Shown piece by piece: positions 1 through 12,000 of a stretch of 64,000 nt of DNA. The first letter of the stretch is position 1; every line of letters begins with the position of its first letter. Below the pieces are notes generated by a model that saw only the letters and a program-made list of their open reading frames with translations, had not been told where the DNA came from and searched no databases. The position numbers and the translations under genes were made by a program. Source of the stretch: Valencia hispanica (Eukaryota; Chordata; Actinopteri; Cyprinodontiformes; Valenciidae); NCBI GenBank assembly GCA_963556495.2, contig OY747702.1, forward strand, positions 42,761,180 to 42,825,179, given 5' to 3'.

Positions 1-705
1 TGATTGATTGAATTTATTTGGTGATAGGACAGTAGAGAGCAACATTAGCCCTTCATGAATACAGTCATATATCATCACAGAGGACAGAAAAAACAAACCC
101 TGAAAGGTTTATTTCCATGGTGGTACTCCAAAGACCAACTTAAACCATAGTCAAGAAAACAAAGACACACAAACATAGAAAACTTACCAAAACAATTAGT
201 AGGAAAGAAAATTTAAAAAAAGGGGAAAAATGACTAATATTAACATCTTCTGAAGACTTGCATAGACTAACATTAAAGTTTATAGCGTTTATAGAACTTG
301 AACATGCAGAAGGCAATACAATGAAATTTTGTTAAGACAGTAAGTCAGACAACAAAAATATCATAAAAAGTTACTCAAAAGTATAACATCCATAGTTAAA
401 AATTAACATAAATAAATAGAGCAAATAATTGAAAGAATTTATGTATTTAAAACTAAGGTATTTGTGTGTACAATTCTCGCTAAAGTCTTTAACAGTCCCT
501 TAAGGGCTTCAGCATGGCTGTTGATATGGCTTTCCCCTGTGCTCCACTCCAGATGGGTTGTTTAGACTGTCCACAGCACGATGGAAGAAGCTATGTCTGA
601 GCAGGTTGGTACGTGCCCTATGTACCCTCCTTCTTCCTAACGGAAGTGCAGAGAAGTGGAAGCATCCTGGTTGTACAGTTTTATAAATACTTTTTAAAAG
701 GATAA
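1..705 (-). mobile_element. 3' fragment of a non-LTR retrotransposon
   Basis: Read on the minus strand, about 530-690 gives a basic C-terminal frame containing RRRVHRARTNLLRHSFFHRA, which resembles the C-terminal tails of fish LINE ORF2 proteins. The window edge carries a TTCAATCAATCA tail, as expected for a LINE 3' end. The middle is AT-rich 3'UTR-like sequence with no open frame. The family is not certain and the element may run past the window start. Confidence 0.4.
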
Positions 706-725
706 GGAGTGAATTGTGTACAATT

Positions 726-1062
726 AATTCATTTTTTGAATTCAGTTAATTTAGATAGCGCCGATTTGTAACAGATGTCATCTCAAGGCACTTTTCAAGG
801 AAAGTAATTTAAATACAATCATACAAACATTCCAATCAGTTTAAAAGTTTTCTATTTAAGGAATCCGTGCAGATTGCATCGATTCATTGATTTGAGGTTG
901 TGCCCCGTTGATGCAGACTCCAAGCACAGCAATCCCTCATACTGAGCAAGCATGTCGCAACAGTTGAGAGGAAAAACTCCCCTTTAACAGGAAGAAACCT
1001 TCAGCACAACCTGGCTCAGTACGAGTGGCCATCTGCCACGACCCTCTGGGTGTTTGAGAAGA
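726..1062 (-). mobile_element. L2-B family LINE, 3'UTR fragment
   Basis: The reverse complement closely matches the 3'UTR of the LINE at 50341-51870. Shared blocks include GTCGTGGCAGATGGCC, the GGTTTCTTCCTGTTAAAGGG block, and the end block with CCTTGAGATGACATC followed by a GGCGCTAT-type sequence. Only the 3' few hundred bases remain, so this is a severely 5'-truncated insertion. No coding part is left. Confidence 0.8.
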
Positions 1063-1914
1063 CAAAGCAGAGACACAGAACAAAAAGAACTGATGTAAGA
1101 GTACTTTCTATATTAAAGAAAGTAAAAAGTTGATAACAGGATTAAAATAAAAATACAGGTATTACAAAGCTTTTAACTGGGATCATGCTATTTATAAGCA
1201 GATTTTTTATGGAGGAAAAGATATGTTTAAAAAAATGACCATAGTAATGTTGCTGAAGATTAGTCTCGATCACATCTGGTCCCTTTACTGTTTGTAATCT
1301 GCTCCCTTATTAGATCTAATCCCAAGTTTTTATTCTGTCAGTTCCTTGTTATCTCATTTTGGATCTTCTTGGTTTTGTTTCTATCCCATAGTGAGCTTAT
1401 GTTTAATCAAAACTGTTTGCTTTACTGCCAAATTACCATCTTTGGGTTAGTTTGTTTCAGTTCATTAAATTAATCTAGGTTGTTTCACATCTTTGTTTTG
1501 GTCTACCAACTCTGTGAAACTGTAACCAAAGATGAATTTAGTAGAAATGTATTATTTATCTCACCTGTTTTCAATTGATAAGCACAAACAAAAAAAGCAG
1601 AAAAAAATTGGGTGAATCTAGGATTGCAAACATGTTTCAGTTCATTGGTGACCAATACATATTTGTTTTAATCTGAGTTAGCTGAAATAATCAGTTATGA
1701 AAGCGGACAGCACTGTTGTTTCTAATTATCTATGGACGTTGTTTGATATGACTGATATTTTAAGACATTTGCTTTTTTATTCTGAGTCGTCAGTATTGAA
1801 ATTCTAATAACATATTACACCATGATTTCTTTTGACAGGATAGTTTTCCTCTACATTCGCAAATAAAGAGCAGCTTTCACTCAAAGCAAATTTGCCTTCA
1901 AAACTTTCAGACAC
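1063..1914. other. Spacer without recognised gene
   Basis: AT-rich sequence with stops in all frames. I see no domain, terminal repeat or RNA gene here. Confidence 0.5.
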
Positions 1915-2159
1915 CTGCAAAGCTGCTGAAACACAGTTCTTTTAAATCACAACTAAAAACTTATGTTTAGAGCTGCCTTTGAGTAATGTTTTCATGCATC
2001 ATATGTTTTGTGTGTGCTTCATGCTTTTTTGCTATTTTTACTTTATATGCTTTGTCTGTGTTTTACTGTTATTTTTATTTTACCACTTAATCATGTAAAG
2101 CACCTTGAATTACCTTGTTGAAAGTGTGCTATACAAATAAAATTGCCCTGCCTTGCCTC
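1915..2159 (+). mobile_element. L2-A family LINE, 3' end fragment
   Basis: The end of this stretch (GTAAAGCACCTTGAATTACC, then AAAGTGTGCTATACAAATAA and a CCTTGCC tail) matches the 3' end of the L2-A copy at 4999-9007. The first part corresponds to decayed codons of the ORF2 C-terminus (the RLKTHLF region). It is a 5'-truncated copy. Confidence 0.8.
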
Positions 2160-3065
2160 TGGAGCATAAAAATCCAGCAATGTGGCTGAAAGAAAAATAA
2201 AAATGAGATGGCCAACAAAGGTTGGAAGATTTCGCTCAACATATAATAAAATGTTCTTGAATGCATTCAGCATGAAAGTTGACTTCTATCCTTCAAGCCT
2301 ATCTACCACTTTCCCTCAGCCTTTAAAGAAAGACCTTGCTTTCTCTTTCAGCTTTAGGGAGGTGGCTTTAGATTGGGGGTTGCATCTGGGTGACTCACAG
2401 ATGCACACATAAACGCAAACATAACATTTGAGAGGAGAGCCGCTAGTATAAGCAGGGTTAAAGTAGATTCTGTTTAGAAGACTCTTTATCTGCGGAGGTC
2501 AGGGTCACAGAGCTGAATAACATAATTATGAGCTAGATTATCAGGAGAAATTTGCCCAACAGACAATGTACGCTTTGAGCTCTTAGTATTCAGAGTAACA
2601 ATGGCTCCGTTCAGAAAACACACTAGCCACACACAAAAAAATAGACCATCTTTTTAAACACAATGAAAAAAATGACCAAACAGACCCATGATGCCGTTTA
2701 TAAAGAGGACAAAAAATATATATAATGTACTATATGTGTGTATATCTTTTTTAACTGATTGCTTGGCTGAAGCAATGTACTTATTGTTTGGTTTTAAACA
2801 TCAGAGCAAGTAAAGATGACAGAAAGAGGAGAGAATGAATGGCAAAATGTCCCTCTGGCGGGTACAAATTAAGTCTGGGCAGTACAAAACATCCAGCGGT
2901 TGACAGCAGAAGCTTCATACCTAAAAGAAAATGGCCATGAAAAAAACAAAACGGGAAGTACGTAATTGCAAAAGGAAAAATCACCTGTTGTGATAGCAGC
3001 AGTATGTCCAGTGGCGTTTCGCAGAGCAAAAAAGTAGTATCACTTAATTTGGTGTGGAACGCTCA
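2160..3065. other. Spacer without recognised gene
   Basis: No coding or terminal-repeat structure that I can support. Small frames of 60-80 codons here have no recognisable motif. Confidence 0.45.
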
Positions 3066-3640
3066 AGATTTAGGGTATAGACATGGATTAAAATTCCAAG
3101 TCGGAGCAGCTGCTGCGTGAAGTTGGGAAAACTGAACTTTCGCGCAACCAATCAGAGCGACTCGTTCTACTGACGTAGTTACTCCTTCCATGGGTGGATC
3201 GGCAAGTCATTCATTCAAGATGGAGGATCAACTTGTCGCTGTGTGTAATGTCCGTGAATTGTATGACCCGTCTATGTCTTTTTACAAAGACAGGAAGAGA
3301 TCGGATCTTATTTGGAGGAAGATATCGCAGGATATTGGAGTGCCAGGTAAGCAGGCAAATATTTTTCTTTTAACTTTATGTGTTAGACGACGTTGTCTGG
3401 CTTGTGCGGCTTCATTAATTAAATAAACCCAAGCCACTCGACATGATCCGCCATGTTGTTAACTACTATCAACAGACAAATCCACGCCACACTTTGACGT
3501 AATGACGTGACGCCCTGACGCTCCGACGCAGACTACATAGTGTGCAAGCAGCTGGGTTTTAATTTTAAAGCGTCGACTTTCGTCCGTTTGAGCGATCTGA
3601 CGCCTGGACGCGCTGACCGGTGTGAACGTGCCATTAGACT
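3066..3640 (+). mobile_element. Probable remnant of a MADF-encoding DNA transposon (Harbinger type)
   Basis: This block is richer in CpG than its surroundings. It holds a single MADF exon (3220-3346) and a GACGC-rich segment at about 3500-3625 ending in GTGTGAACGTGCCATTAG, which resembles fish DNA transposon ends. MADF genes are a known second gene of PIF/Harbinger elements in fish. No transposase remains and I could not pair terminal repeats, so the boundaries are approximate. Confidence 0.4.
3220..3346 (+). pseudogene. Orphan first exon of a MADF-domain protein
   Basis: The frame begins with ATG at 3220 and reads MEDQLVAVCNVRELYDPSMS followed by FYKDRKRSDLIWRKISQDIG. This fits the first half of a MADF (Myb/SANT-like) DNA-binding domain: LI..V..R..LYD near the start, a basic stretch, then the W..I helix. 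The exon ends in CCAG with a good donor, GTAAGC, at 3347. No downstream exon is visible, so the gene is broken. Such proteins normally bind DNA in the nucleus, often with a Harbinger transposase. The MADF assignment is fairly secure; linkage to a transposon is inference from the context. Confidence 0.55.
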
Positions 3641-4998
3641 TTACAGCCATCACTGCTCACAACAAACCCAGTGAACCGTTTCTGCATCCCTTTTGCTTTA
3701 GCTATTTGCACAGATTTATGTTTCATTTACAGCATTTTCCATTCATGTTCTCACTCCATGTAAATAGTCTGTTCTTTTTTCTTATGTTCTTGTTTCTTAG
3801 GCACAAATATAAAATGCAATGAGATGCTTTACACTTCACAAATACTCTGCTCAGTTGCACAGTTCTTTTTAATATGAGTAGGCTGCTATAAGAACTTAAC
3901 ATACAGTATTTTTCTATTTTATTTTCTGATATTGTAAATTCAATTCTATTTTTATATACTGTACTGTACAAATTTACCCAATAAGGGGCAATAGAGGATG
4001 ATTTTGTTCTATTCTCTGATATTCACTTTGCATGCTTTTTCACTCATTTGCTGTGTTGTGCTTACACAGACATGTCGCCAGGCCAGTTAAGCTGGGGGGC
4101 CCAGTATTATTTAACCCCTTTGTGTTTTTACGTCCCATTGGCAAGGTGTTACATACTTGCACGTCAAACTTGCCTTTTCTGACACCCTTTCTATGTACAT
4201 ATTCATATTATACATAATTTGAAAGCTGAGATTATTTCAGGGACGGGCTGGCCAGTGGGAGGTTCAGGAGTCTTCCCAAACGGCCGATCTGTTCTAGATC
4301 AGTGGCCAGAACGTTTGTTTTTGTACTCCTAAAGCGACCACTGTCATGATCCTGCTGTGTGTCTGCTTGTGTACGTGATAGAGGCATCTTCCTTTATCGA
4401 AGATCTTTGTAAGCACTACTGGTGGTGCTGCAGCTGTGAGTAAAATTAGTACTTCTTGCTGCTGTGCAAGTATTTTACAGTATTTTAAGGCTTTAAAAAG
4501 GGTAAAACACAAATTCACGTAGATCCAACTTAAAGTTTTTGGTTAAATTTGGCTCACTGGTAGATATTTGTGCCTGAATGATCAACGGTTCAGCATAAAA
4601 AGTGGCTCGACCATTGACTGTGTATACCCGACATATAAAACACAAGCATTGTTTTAAAAATGGCAAATCCATGAAAATTAAAGAAACAGTTATATTGCAT
4701 TTTCAAGTACCAACATTTTATAATAACCCCGTATGCATTATATAAAATAATATCCTTTCCTGCAAAACTGCTGGATTATTTGCCAAAACCTTCGAGTATG
4801 ATCACCATGCAGACAGACTATGAACCCATTACCAAAGACGAAGAATGAAAAAAAACAAATGTTCAAGTCAAAGCAGTAAACATGATCCAAGGTATATTAA
4901 CTGCAACAGAGTGAGGTAAATTGTAGCAGTTAATTGAATACACAAATGACAAAAAGAAGTCCATCACTGTATTCATACACTCTCCCCCTTCTACTACT
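3641..4998. other. Spacer with a possible hAT-type terminal fragment
   Basis: Mostly AT-rich and non-coding. At about 4238-4275 the sequence CAGGGACGGGCTGGCCAGTG resembles the CAG-starting ends of hAT elements, but I found no matching partner end. Nothing else is recognised. Confidence 0.35.
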
Positions 4999-5200
4999 CT
5001 GACAGCTGAAGGAGGAGGAGCTGCTCTCTGTCTCTCTCCAGATCCGTTCACTTTGTTTTATTTTCTATTTGCTTTTCTTGTTTTCTTTTCTTTTGTTTTC
5101 TTTTCTTAAACCTTTTCTTAGTTACTTTATCTACCCAGTGCCTGGAGTTACTGTATTGGACCGGATCTCCTATTGGATTACTTTTTATGGACTTATCAAC

Positions 5201-6541
5201 ATGGATTTTTGCTCCGCTGAGGATTTTGAAAAACTGCTTCACAGAATTGAGGGCATTGAAACGAAGCTACGTCGTCTGGAAATTAATTTTGATCTCCACG
5301 CTGATTATGCAAACGACACAACTTTACCGTTAAATACACACAGTGAACAGCCTGTCAGCCCGGTGTTACATCGGTCTAACCGTGTCACAGAGAAAACAAA
5401 GGACAACACAACTCCATCAGCAAACAAACGTCTTACTGGCAGAACTCCGCACTCTAATAAAAACTGGCCAGCTTTAAAACGCACAGAATCATCAACCCCA
5501 GCCCGTTCTCCGAGGAAGATAAAACAAAAACTCCATCACAGAGAAAGCTCTGAACCCAGACCTACCACTTCTGCTAAAAGTAAACAAAAGAGGTTTCAGC
5601 CAAAAACAAGAGATATTTCTCCACCTGGAATCCCGCTGAAAAACAGATTCGCAGCCTTGAGTTCCCCGAAAGATGACGCAGCCCCCGGGACCAGTCAAAG
5701 CCACCAGGAGAAACCCAGCCGCATCAAACGGACACATAACAAAGTAAGAGCCCCCCCAGCAAAGATTGTTATCATACAAGACGGATCAATTAATGGAACT
5801 GAGGCTTTTTGTAGCAAGAACACCAAAGTTTATAGCTGCTACAAAAATACGGTGAGAGAAATATCAGAAAAAATCCAGAACATCTTGGACCAACATCCTA
5901 CTTTGGAAAAACTCGTCATTCACGCTGGATCAGCAGATATCACGATGAGACAATCAGAGATTCTGAAGAGAGACTTTTCTGATCTACTACAGAGACTTGA
6001 TGGACTTAACGTAAACATCCTCATCAGCGGACCAGTCCCTGAAGGGAATGATGAAAGATTTAGCAAACTCCGCATGCTCCATAAATGGTTGAAGAAACAA
6101 TCAGCTGAGAAGTCGTTCACATTTATTAATAATTTCAAAGTATTTGGAAGTGCTAATCATCTGTTTAAAGCAGGCCGTTATCTTAACAAGGCCGGAGTAA
6201 GGCTCTTAGCAGCAAACATTTTTTCTTATCAAAATCAGAAAGCAAAACACTTGCTCCCAAAAGCTGACCTTGAGGCACCCATGGATATCAGAGAACAAAA
6301 ACAGCAAGTCATGATGACACCACAGGACCGAATAGATATACAACCATCAGAGATTAAGTCTTCCTCTTCCTGTGACTCACCCACATCAAATGAGTCTCCA
6401 TTTAGAAACTTTACAGACAGACTGAACGAGCAAATCAAATTTGGGACACAATTAACACCTAAACTTAGACTACAACAAACCCCTGGGACTAGTGTCAATA
6501 AGCCTGGGAGCTTCTCCCCACTGATTATTACAGATATTTGA
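5201..6541 (+). CDS. LINE ORF1 protein with coiled coil and SGNH-hydrolase-like domain
   Basis: The uninterrupted frame extends further upstream, but the natural start is ATG at 5201 (MDFCSAEDFEKLLHRIEGIE), giving 446 residues. Residues 1-35 have heptad-like leucine/isoleucine spacing, suggesting a short coiled coil. About 40-185 is basic and low in order. About 190-345 follows the layout of the SGNH/GDSL hydrolase fold found in ORF1 of many CR1/L2 LINEs: a beta strand (KIVIIQDGSIN), then HAGSADI, LISGPVP, an LHKWLKK helix, and AGRYLNKAGVRLLAANIF. The usual catalytic residues are not in place. The tail to 446 is polar. Such proteins bind LINE RNA. The frame is intact, and the ORF2 frame follows directly after a UGA. 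Confidence 0.8.
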   Translation: MDFCSAEDFEKLLHRIEGIETKLRRLEINFDLHADYANDTTLPLNTHSEQPVSPVLHRSNRVTEKTKDNTTPSANKRLTGRTPHSNKNWPALKRTESSTPARSPRKIKQKLHHRESSEPRPTTSAKSKQKRFQPKTRDISPPGIPLKNRFAALSSPKDDAAPGTSQSHQEKPSRIKRTHNKVRAPPAKIVIIQDGSINGTEAFCSKNTKVYSCYKNTVREISEKIQNILDQHPTLEKLVIHAGSADITMRQSEILKRDFSDLLQRLDGLNVNILISGPVPEGNDERFSKLRMLHKWLKKQSAEKSFTFINNFKVFGSANHLFKAGRYLNKAGVRLLAANIFSYQNQKAKHLLPKADLEAPMDIREQKQQVMMTPQDRIDIQPSEIKSSSSCDSPTSNESPFRNFTDRLNEQIKFGTQLTPKLRLQQTPGTSVNKPGSFSPLIITDI

Positions 6542-8805
6542 TATTTGAGGGAACTGGGCAGTAAATCCACCCCTACTGTCCCCCAGAACTCGGCCGGCAT
6601 CCCTGAGTCTAAGATTTCAGTGATTATCAGCAGCAGGAAACATAAACCGTTAACCACACACTCTCATATTAAACAAAATCTCAAATTGATAACCTCCCAG
6701 AATGTTCAGCTGCCCATCATCGCAATATTTAAGTTAGCTTTATTAAACATTAGATCTCTATCCGGGAAGTCTTTTCTTATCAATGACTTCATCACTGAGC
6801 ATAATTTACACACCCTTTTTTTATCAGAAACTTGGCTAGATGAAAATAACGAAACAACTGCATTGATAGAATCTACTCCTCCAAATTACAATTTCTTAAG
6901 CGAGAACAGGAAACACAGATGAGGTGGAGGTGTAGCCACCATTTTACACAACTCAATGAACTTTAAAAAGGTAACTCTGGGCACGTTTGATTCTTTTGAA
7001 TACCTAGCCACCCAGATAAACGAGCCTAACAAAGCTTTATTTCTAAGTTTATATAAACCACCAAAACTTAACCCTAACTTCTTTAATGATATCAATTACC
7101 TTCTTTCTGTAATATGTATCGACTATGACCAACTAATCATTGTGGGGGACTTTAACATCCATACCGACAACCCCCAAGATAGACAAGCAAAAACATTAGA
7201 TGATACTCTCCACAATTTCGGCCTGATCCAGCATGTCAAACAACCAACACACAATAAAGGACACACTCTAGACTTTATCAGCAAAGGTTTAAATATTTCC
7301 AACATCTCAGTAATTAATATTGCGTTAACTGACCACTTCTGTATTTTCTGTGAAAGTACCATCTCTGCTAAATTATCCACCCACAGTAAGACCACTATAA
7401 AAAAGCGTTTTCAAATAGTGAACTCATCCCTGCTATCAGGTGTCTTTCCTCAGGCTTTAAAAACAGCAGTTATTAAACCACTGCTAAAGAAGAAAAATCT
7501 GGACAACACGTTAATGCAGAACTACAGGCCAATCTCTAATCTTCCATTCATCGGTAAGATTATTGAAGAAGCTGTGTTACAGCAGTTAAATTGCTTCCAA
7601 ACAATGACTAACCGTTTTGATGTTTTTCAGTCTGGTTTCCGTGCTCACCACAGCCCCGAGACTGTCCTCGTCAAAGTATTCAATGACATCCGCATAAATA
7701 CAGACTGTGGTAGAACCACAGTGCTGGTTCTGTTGGACCTCAGTGAAGCATTTGACACTGTTGATCATGATATTTTATTGGAACGACTGGAGAGCTGGGC
7801 CGGACTCTCTGGTACACTACTTGGCTGGTTCGAGTCTTACCTAAAGAACAGGGACTTCTATGTTTCAATAGGAAACTTTTCATCAGAACGAACAGAAATC
7901 ACATGTGGGGTGCCCCAGGGCTCCATCCTGGGGCCCCTCTTATTTAATATCTACATGCTCCCACTAGGCAAGATTATAGCAACCAACAACATTAGCTACC
8001 ATAACTACGCGGATGACACTGAACCCGTTCAAACCCTAAATCAATGCATTGACCAAATAAATGTATGGATGGGCCATAACTTTCTTCAGCTGAATAAAAA
8101 AAAAAACGGAAGTAATTATTTTTGGACCCAAGGAGGAAAGATCAAGAGTCAGCACACAGCTTCAGTTAATACAGCTAGAAACTACTGATCGGGCTCGAAA
8201 CCTAGGTGTAGTAATGGACTCAGACCTGAACCTCCAGGGTCACATAAAGGCCATAACAAGCTCAGCGTTCTATTACCTGAAGAACATTTCTAAGATTAAA
8301 CGACTGATGTCGCAACAGGACCTAGAAAAACTCATCCATGCGTTTATCTTTAGTCAGATTGATTACTGCAACAGCATCTTCACAAGTCTGCCTAAAAAGT
8401 AAATCAGACAGCTGCAGCTGATCCAGAATGCTGTCGCTCGCATCCTCACTAGAACCAGGAAAGTAGAGCACATCACCCCAGTTCTAAAGTCCTTACACTG
8501 GATCCCTGTAGCTCAGAGAATAGACTTCAAAATACTCCTACTAGTTTTATAAATCATTACATGGCTTAGCACCAAAATATGTTGAAGACCTGTTGTCACG
8601 GTACCAACTACCAAGACCACTCAGGTCCTCCAACTCTAGTCTACTAAACATCCCTAGACTCAGAACTAAACATGGAGAAGCAGCTTTCAGTTTCTATGCT
8701 CCCCTTATCTGGAACAGACTTCCTGACGAGTGTAGAGCTGCTGAAACTCTGAAATGCTTCAAATCGAGACTAAAAACCCATCTGTTTAGAATTGCCTTCG
8801 AGTAA
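6542..8805 (+). pseudogene. LINE ORF2: AP-type endonuclease and reverse transcriptase, broken
   Basis: The N-terminal part is an exonuclease-endonuclease-phosphatase domain: LLNIRSLSGKS (about 6740), ETWLDEN (about 6830), GDFNIHTDN (about 7147) and TDHFCIF (about 7330). The reverse transcriptase follows: [53 protein letters not shown], and the catalytic YADD at 8006-8017. The C-terminal part reads [23 protein letters not shown] and ends RLKTHLFRIAFE. Defects: a CGA-to-TGA-like stop at about 6920, a frameshift at the A-run near 8095, a stop at 8401, and a frameshift near 8550. About 230 codons between endonuclease and RT are missing relative to copy 2, and the 11 residues after YADDT are lost. 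It cannot make a working enzyme. Confidence 0.85.
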
Positions 8806-9007
8806 ATGCTTGATGTCATATGTATGAAATGTGTTCACGCTCTCTTGCTTTTTTGATTTGTGTATCATGTGTAATGTGTGTTTCTTTTACTTTTAATTTA
8901 CAATGTTATTCCATGTGTTTTTTTTAAATCACGAAATCATGTAAAGCACCTTGAATTACCCTGCTGTTGAAAGTGTGGTATACAAATAAAATTGCCTTGC
9001 CTTGCCT

Positions 9008-12000
9008 GCACTTTATGGCGTGCCTAAAATATGTTACAATGGATTTGAAACAAATTAACTTTTTTTTTTGTTTTACTAAGGTTTTCGATAAAGGAATCTC
9101 TATAATGAAATGTTTCCTTCATCACTGATGAATGATTGAAGCGTGAGATTGAGGGTTACATTCTTTTTATACAGTGCTTTTAAGTGGCAAAATAATCTTC
9201 TCTATTTGTAAAGAAAAACAGAGAGTTTTGCAACATTTAAAAAATATATTTTCTTGTATTGTAAATTCAAGACTAATTTTTGTTGAAAAGGAAATTAATT
9301 AATTTACTTAGACTTTTTTTCAGTAAAATTTATCGAGTAGATAATTTTTCTATTCGTAGTTATATGTTTAGTCTTTGTTAATAAAAACCATTGTTCAGTG
9401 CAAATTGTCATATTGTTAAATACTTCATGAAATAAATAAACTTAAAAATACTTTTGTGAGATGATCTGACCATTTTATGAGCTGCTTGTTCTGTATTTTG
9501 ACCAATATTTTACATTTTCTTCCTCTCCTTATGTAGTAAAACAAAACAGCTGGCCACACTGCTCAGACTGTAAATCGAAGCTTGAAGACTTTGGTAACCA
9601 GTTGGCTATGAACTGCAAAACAGTTAAAGCTGTCTGTAAACATCAACCTCTCAAACTTTCAGGAGTGGTACTCACAAGGTCAACGCTGTTGTTTTCTCAC
9701 CAGTGAAGGGAATGAAAGCAAGATGGATTACGTGAAGATTTTTCCTTGGGATCCCACCTAATTTCTATCCCAGTGAATTTGATATTGCCTTTGATGTTTC
9801 TAGTGACAACAATCTTTGGGGGGGATTAACCCTTTAGCCTTGAACCTGGCAATGTAAAGTTCAACAAACATCGAGACTGTGTTGGATGTGCCTTGAATCC
9901 AGGATTACTGCTAGTGCCGCAGCTGATCGCAGCACTTCCACCTCTCTGATGGGATTTCTTCTCACCACTCCCACTTCAATTAGCTAAGAGGCCATCCTCT
10001 ATTTAGACCCATTTGTACCTGAGTAAAATTCAGCTCAATAGGTAAATGTGTCCACATACCATACTCACACAGACATGAAAGAGGACAGAAAGACAGCACC
10101 CGGTGTAAATAAGTATGCCAGGATAGAATACACAAATCAGCCAAAAGCAACTCTGTCTTTGATTGTGAGGAATCAAACAGCTTCCTGGTTGTAGTCTGGT
10201 GACTTCCAAACAGTCCAGACAAACAGAGCCACAGGCTGCAGCAAGCTAATCAAAAACAGCAAAGAGCTAACAAGGCCACCTCTTTCAGATTCTCTGAGAA
10301 TAACAGGATTATAGTTTATCTCCCAGCAGCAGTTATTCGACCCTGGTAGCATTTAAATTACATTTGCTCAGGAGAGATTCAACCAAACACAGTAAGCAAG
10401 AGGGCATTAAGTAGCAAAACACATGATGGTTTAGCTTTTTAACACAATCAATAGAGAGTTTTCTTTAGTGATTAATAAGGTTGTAAAAGGAAACATTAGG
10501 ACATTGGTTGTAATACTTTGACAGCAGTAATGGGAGCATTGCTCCACTCTGTTGTTGTGGCATAGAAAGAGTTAAACCTAACGGCCAGGCTCTAGTCTGT
10601 ACTAGTCTGTCTCCATCTCTCATATGATCTTAAGATGCAGATCATGACAGAAAGAACAAAGATCTAATGAGAAAGATTTCAGAAGCATGTAAAGAAAACT
10701 AGTTTCCTATGTTGGGTGGCTGAGTAATGGCTTTGAGAAAAAGTGGGGATCTCAATCATCTATTTGGAGCTTGTTGTAGAGCTGGTTCTCCAACGTGGGC
10801 TTGAAATTGGGATTGGGATCCCTTGAGAATCCCCAATACACTTTGGAGAGTGATGCTAGGAACAAGGGATGCTTGGGTTAGCCTCCTGGATGTGCATAAT
10901 CGGTTTTCTGTGAAAAAAAAGTATTTAGCAGGTTATTATTTCAAAACTGCTTAAATTTACTATCACACCATTCCTAACTATTAACGTAATTTTCATAAGA
11001 ACAGAGCCACTCTGAGTTCCCCCATCCCTAATCTGTTTTTCTGCACTACTGAGTTCTGTTTTACATTTCACAAGTCAGATGAAAATTCTTTGCATGGATA
11101 CGACTGCCGCCCATAACACTGATTAGGGTCACGATTTTTTTGAAAGTACAAGTTGGGGTGCTGAGAGCACCATTTCTGTAAAGCAGTCAACTACAGGTCC
11201 GCTTTGCTAAGTACAAGAAATAGGTGAATGATTTTAAACAAAAGGACTGTCACAACATTGCACCATGTATTCTCTCACTGCACTTATATGTAACTGTGTA
11301 TTAAGGTTTAAATAAAAACTGTTATAGCTAACATTATTGTAACCTCAATAATCAATATAACATGATTTTGGTGAGAATCTCTCAGCATCCCTTTCCTGGA
11401 CCTTTCTCTGGGAATTGATCCAGAGATGGATGGACAGACAGATGGATGGATGGAAGGAAGGAAACGGAGCGCTTTTTCTCCTTTATTTGTCTGCATAGCA
11501 GAAGGTGATTTTCAGCAGGACCCTGATGCATTTGTTAAAGAATATAGCTTTTAATTTAGTGTAAAAACTGCATTGGGGTAAACATTACAGCAGGTTACAT
11601 CAAGTGCATTGGTGTGATTACTTGAAGGTAACCAAAAACCTCAGTTTGATAGTTTATTGATGGGGTCTACATTGCCAAGGTCATACACAGACCAGCGTTC
11701 TGTTTTCTTTTTGGTTTCTTTTTTAATTCCAACATTTTAAAATTGTAAGTAAGCATCTTGATTCAAATGAAAATGTCTGATAATCATACATCACAAGAAT
11801 AAGTTAGACACACGAGTAAAAAAGTAGACATCCAGAAGATGAGAAATGATTACTAATAAAAACAAATGAAGAAACTGAAAACTGGTGTCTGCATCCAAAT
11901 TAAATTCCGTCAAGACAGTGAACAAAGTACCTGAATATTTTATTAATATTAATATCTATACCTTAACACACTACTAAATGTAATGCAAATGAAAATATCT

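Larger units (their letters stand above)
4999..9007 (+). mobile_element. L2-A LINE, copy 1 (near full length, internally deleted)
   Basis: A CR1/L2-group non-LTR retrotransposon. Its 5' end coincides with that of the copy at 29827, both starting CTGACAGCTGAAGGAGGA or close to it, so this is probably the true 5' end. It then carries ORF1 (5201-6541), ORF2 (from 6542) and a 3'UTR ending GTATACAAATAAAATTGCCT plus a CCTTGCC repeat tail. Compared with copy 2 (18597-22190) it lacks about 0.7 kb between endonuclease and reverse transcriptase and 33 bp after the YADD motif. I see no convincing target-site duplication. Confidence 0.9.

Noticed and set aside
5069..5200. Upstream extension of ORF1 by 44 codons
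   Set aside because: The hydrophobic Phe/Leu-rich stretch comes from a TTTTC-rich leader. The ATG at 5201 begins the coiled coil.
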